Of a stretch of 64,000 bases of DNA, positions 61,401-64,000 are shown piece after piece. The notes under the pieces are model-generated. The model ran no database searches. It was given only the letters and a program-made list of their open reading frames with translations, and was not told the origin of the DNA. The position numbers were made by a program, and so were the translations under genes. Where the stretch lies: contig CM072154.1 in assembly GCA_036850595.1 (NCBI GenBank), positions 11,601,330-11,665,329 of the forward strand, in the 5' to 3' direction. This DNA is from Rhyacichthys aspro (taxonomy: Eukaryota; Chordata; Actinopteri; Gobiiformes; Rhyacichthyidae). Numbering within the stretch: position 1 is the stretch's first letter; every line of letters begins with the position of its first letter.

Positions 61401-64000
61401 TCACTCCCCTCCCAGATGATTAATATGCAGGCTTATGGTGGAGCCACAGGGACAAGGGGGAGGTCGAGACTAGAGATTTGTCTGTGGTTTAATTAGTGCG
61501 TTCCTGGCAAATTCTCCATCCATAATTATGGCCAGGGTTCTTTCTGACCTTTTTGCTATTTTCTGCATGTTTGGCTTTTATCGGATCATGTTTTATTCAG
61601 GATATTTGTTGTGTGTGCTGTGTGTAGCCAGTGTTTCTTCTGAGGGGCAAGAAGAAAAACACTTTACAGGATTGCCAAACGCCACTTCTATTCTTTATCA
61701 TTTCCGTTTCATTTTTTGCTCCCACGTCTCTGAAATTACAAGGTTCACCATGAAGTGACAGAGCCAATGTGGCACTGGCTGTGAAGCTTGTCCAGGAAGT
61801 ATCCATATTTATAAGCATGTTGATTTTGTTTGCTTTCATAAAATTCAATTTTGAACAGATGAAAAAAAATTGCATTCTAGCATCTTGTAAATAGCTTGCC
61901 AAAGTCCCAATCCTCTTCCCAATGGCTCAAACTGAAGCAGTTTTTTTTTTGCCAAAAGGTATATTTTTAGACACAAGGGAGGGGTGAAAATAATTTATGA
62001 GGCAATAATATAACTGCAAATGGGTTTTAATATCTGGGATATTAAGTCAAAACAATTATTAAAATACATAACCAACAATTGCTGTGGTGCCAATTTCTGT
62101 GATGGCCTCAGCTTATATTCCCTTAACATTTGTATACCGCACTCAAACACACACACACAAAGGCATATATAAGAGCAGAGGCAGTGCTGGGGGGATTTGG
62201 GCTGCCAGAGCCCTGTGGGGAAGCGATGGCTTCCTGTTTGCAAGCCTTTCTTTAGTGAAAATGCTTAAAACGGGCCAAACGAGAGCAGTGCTTATCCAGC
62301 AAAATTGCTGCTAGATGGAGCAGAAAGTGCACAAATTTTCTATGACACCCCAGTAATGAGGTTTTATATTGACCCAGGAACAGTGAGTGGAAATGCTCGC
62401 TGTTCCTCTTCTCCTAAACTCAGTCAACTTTCTTCAGCCACTGTTTAGGGTCCCTCTACAGAAAACAGTGTACGTTCAGACAAGTGACGCTGAAATACAT
62501 CAGGCTCACTAACCAAACCCACAAAAAATCTTTCCATCCTATACAAAATATTTGTACTTGCTTCTGATAGGACCGCATTTTAAATCAATGTGTTTGGTAC
62601 CAACATAAGCAAACTGTCCTAAAGTAAACCTGAAGAAATAACCTTATTTGTCTGACTGCCTGTTAAAAAAATACAACTCCAGAATGATATTATCTTAAGT
62701 GTCATTTAGTTTCCTGTTTTGGGCTACAAAGTGCCTCTCCTTAAAAGGCTAGTTTTGCACTAAGAGATGCCAGCCGTGATGCTCCACCCAGCCTATTAAA
62801 CTGTCTGCTGATTTTAATGCCGGCAGGAGAAGCTGATGGGATTGGCCATTACTGAAGCATGCAGCAACTCAACCTGCGAAAGCCTTTTTTTTTTCTGATG
62901 AGAATGTATTCACCTAGCCACTCCCCTTTATTGTATTTGGGCCACACCATCATTGCCTAAATGTATTTATAGAACCACACTTAAACACAAAGAGGTAGTT
63001 TAAGTAATTTAAGCATAAAGTTCTGAAAATAAAAGGGAATGTAAATGAATTGACTGGGATTATTGGCTTGATACAAAACTGTACAAACAGAAGCGCAGAT
63101 GCTTTGATAAGAGTGCATGCTTTCCGTTTGATCAGCATCTCCCTGAAGACAACTCCCTCCCAGAATCCTAAGTGCCCGAGGCAGTGGCCCATGATGCACG
63201 GCTCTATATCCTGGAGCTGGAGCAAGTAAAGGTCACTGCCGGATGTTTGTGAAAAGCATGGCAGCCACTGAGCCCACTGTAATCTGTGAACAGTTACTGT
63301 ATTTGCACCGTTAGCATATGTGGTCCATTCACAACAGGAAACAAAGCATTAAGTGTAGCGCTTTTAATTAATACTGCGTGGGGATGAATGTTTCAGTCTT
63401 GAGAGAAAACATAGCTCAACGCGAGCCTGGCACTTTCATTAGCAATATTTTTGCATGTCCATCAGGATAGCATGCGCCAAGCTATTTAAAGCACATGCAT
63501 CACCACTAAGTTTTCGCATAGTCTGCAGTCCTGTGATGAATTAAAAATGTATGCTTGGGTGCATATAATTTTGGTATACATCATAATTACTACCTTAAAG
63601 GGAAACTCATGTAATTTAAAAAGAGGAGTGTTATGTCTAATAATTATCTTTTAATACTTCAGCGCTATAAGCCTGTGCCTTGCCAATTTCTAACCCAGGC
63701 AGTTTAGCTGTTTACTATACAATCTGCCCGAGGTGCCAACGTTCAGTCTTGTGCTTTCTGACAAACATAAGCCTCAAAGGCCACTCACAATGCATTAAGA
63801 ATGTTTTCTTTTTGACAGACATCAAAGTGTGACCTTTAAATGATTCTTGTTATCACGGAAGCTGAACACAAAAATCAATAGGATGCAGCAGGAGAGGAGG
63901 GATTAATGCAGGGCAAATTGATCATTCCATTTCATTTTCATCTTGATTTGATGTGCCGGCCACACACACACCTAAGCTGACCACAAACTGCGTTTAACAC
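58437..64000. other. intronic stretch without recognised genes
   Basis: No exon is recognised up to the window end. Contents are a GT run at 61327-61339, an AC run at 62147-62159, a CA run at 63961-63971, a small TTAATATC/GATATTAA hairpin at 62027-62045, and an isolated B-box-like GGTTCGACTCC at 60055-60065 without a matching tRNA body. Confidence 0.65.

Larger units (their letters stand above)
4579..64000 (-). other. camta1: camta1 intron upstream of the exon (partial, at least 59.4 kb)
   Basis: Everything to the right of the exon is read as its preceding intron in gene orientation. I looked for the upstream exon ending in RHRWNTNE by scanning + strand TTCCA contexts compatible with the reverse complement of Asn-Arg-Trp codons, and found none. 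No other coding exon is recognisable on either strand. CAMTA1 is known for introns of hundreds of kilobases in mammals, so a 60-kb fish intron fits. An unrecognised nested gene or non-coding transcript cannot be excluded. Confidence 0.8.

Noticed and set aside
1..64000. CRISPR array, operon, phage or other prokaryotic system
   Set aside because: The sequence is clearly vertebrate intronic DNA; no regularly spaced identical repeats and no bacterial-type genes.

Overview
This is a vertebrate nuclear window, most likely from a ray-finned fish. That is an inference: it has intron-style vertebrate sequence, moderate GC, short CA/GT microsatellites and no mammalian repeat family I recognise. There are no bacterial-type genes, operons, rRNA or CRISPR arrays. 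None of the open reading frames (longest 201 codons) looks like a real protein.

The one solid gene feature is a 68-bp internal coding exon on the minus strand at 4511-4578, with a textbook acceptor and donor. It encodes the part of the CG-1 DNA-binding domain of CAMTA1 (calmodulin-binding transcription activator 1) that reads EIAAYLITFEKHEEW... The gene therefore runs right to left. Bases 1-4510 are the start of the following intron, and 4579-64000 are at least 59.4 kb of the preceding intron. I looked for the flanking CG-1 exons (ending ...RHRWNTNE upstream, starting PQNGSMILYNRKK downstream) and found neither. This agrees with the very large introns known in this part of CAMTA1.

Layout. 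1-4510: intron with a tandem of three nuclear-receptor half-sites (about 2.73 kb), a pair of PBX-HOX-type sites (about 2.79 kb) and an AT-rich, TAAT-dense block (3.84-4.33 kb). 4511-4578: exon. 4579-64000: intron with short microsatellites, A/T tracts, a degenerate ~49-bp periodic array (22.4-22.6 kb), an 18-bp perfect palindrome (16.6 kb), two strong CTCF-like motifs in convergent orientation (18.06 and 43.20 kb), and several hairpins. The best hairpin is a perfect 15-bp stem at 53.87-53.91 kb. No transposon is recognisable.

Functionally, the window looks like a coding-poor, possibly enhancer-bearing intron of a neuronally expressed transcription factor gene. All regulatory calls rest on motif reading alone; no conservation or expression data were available.
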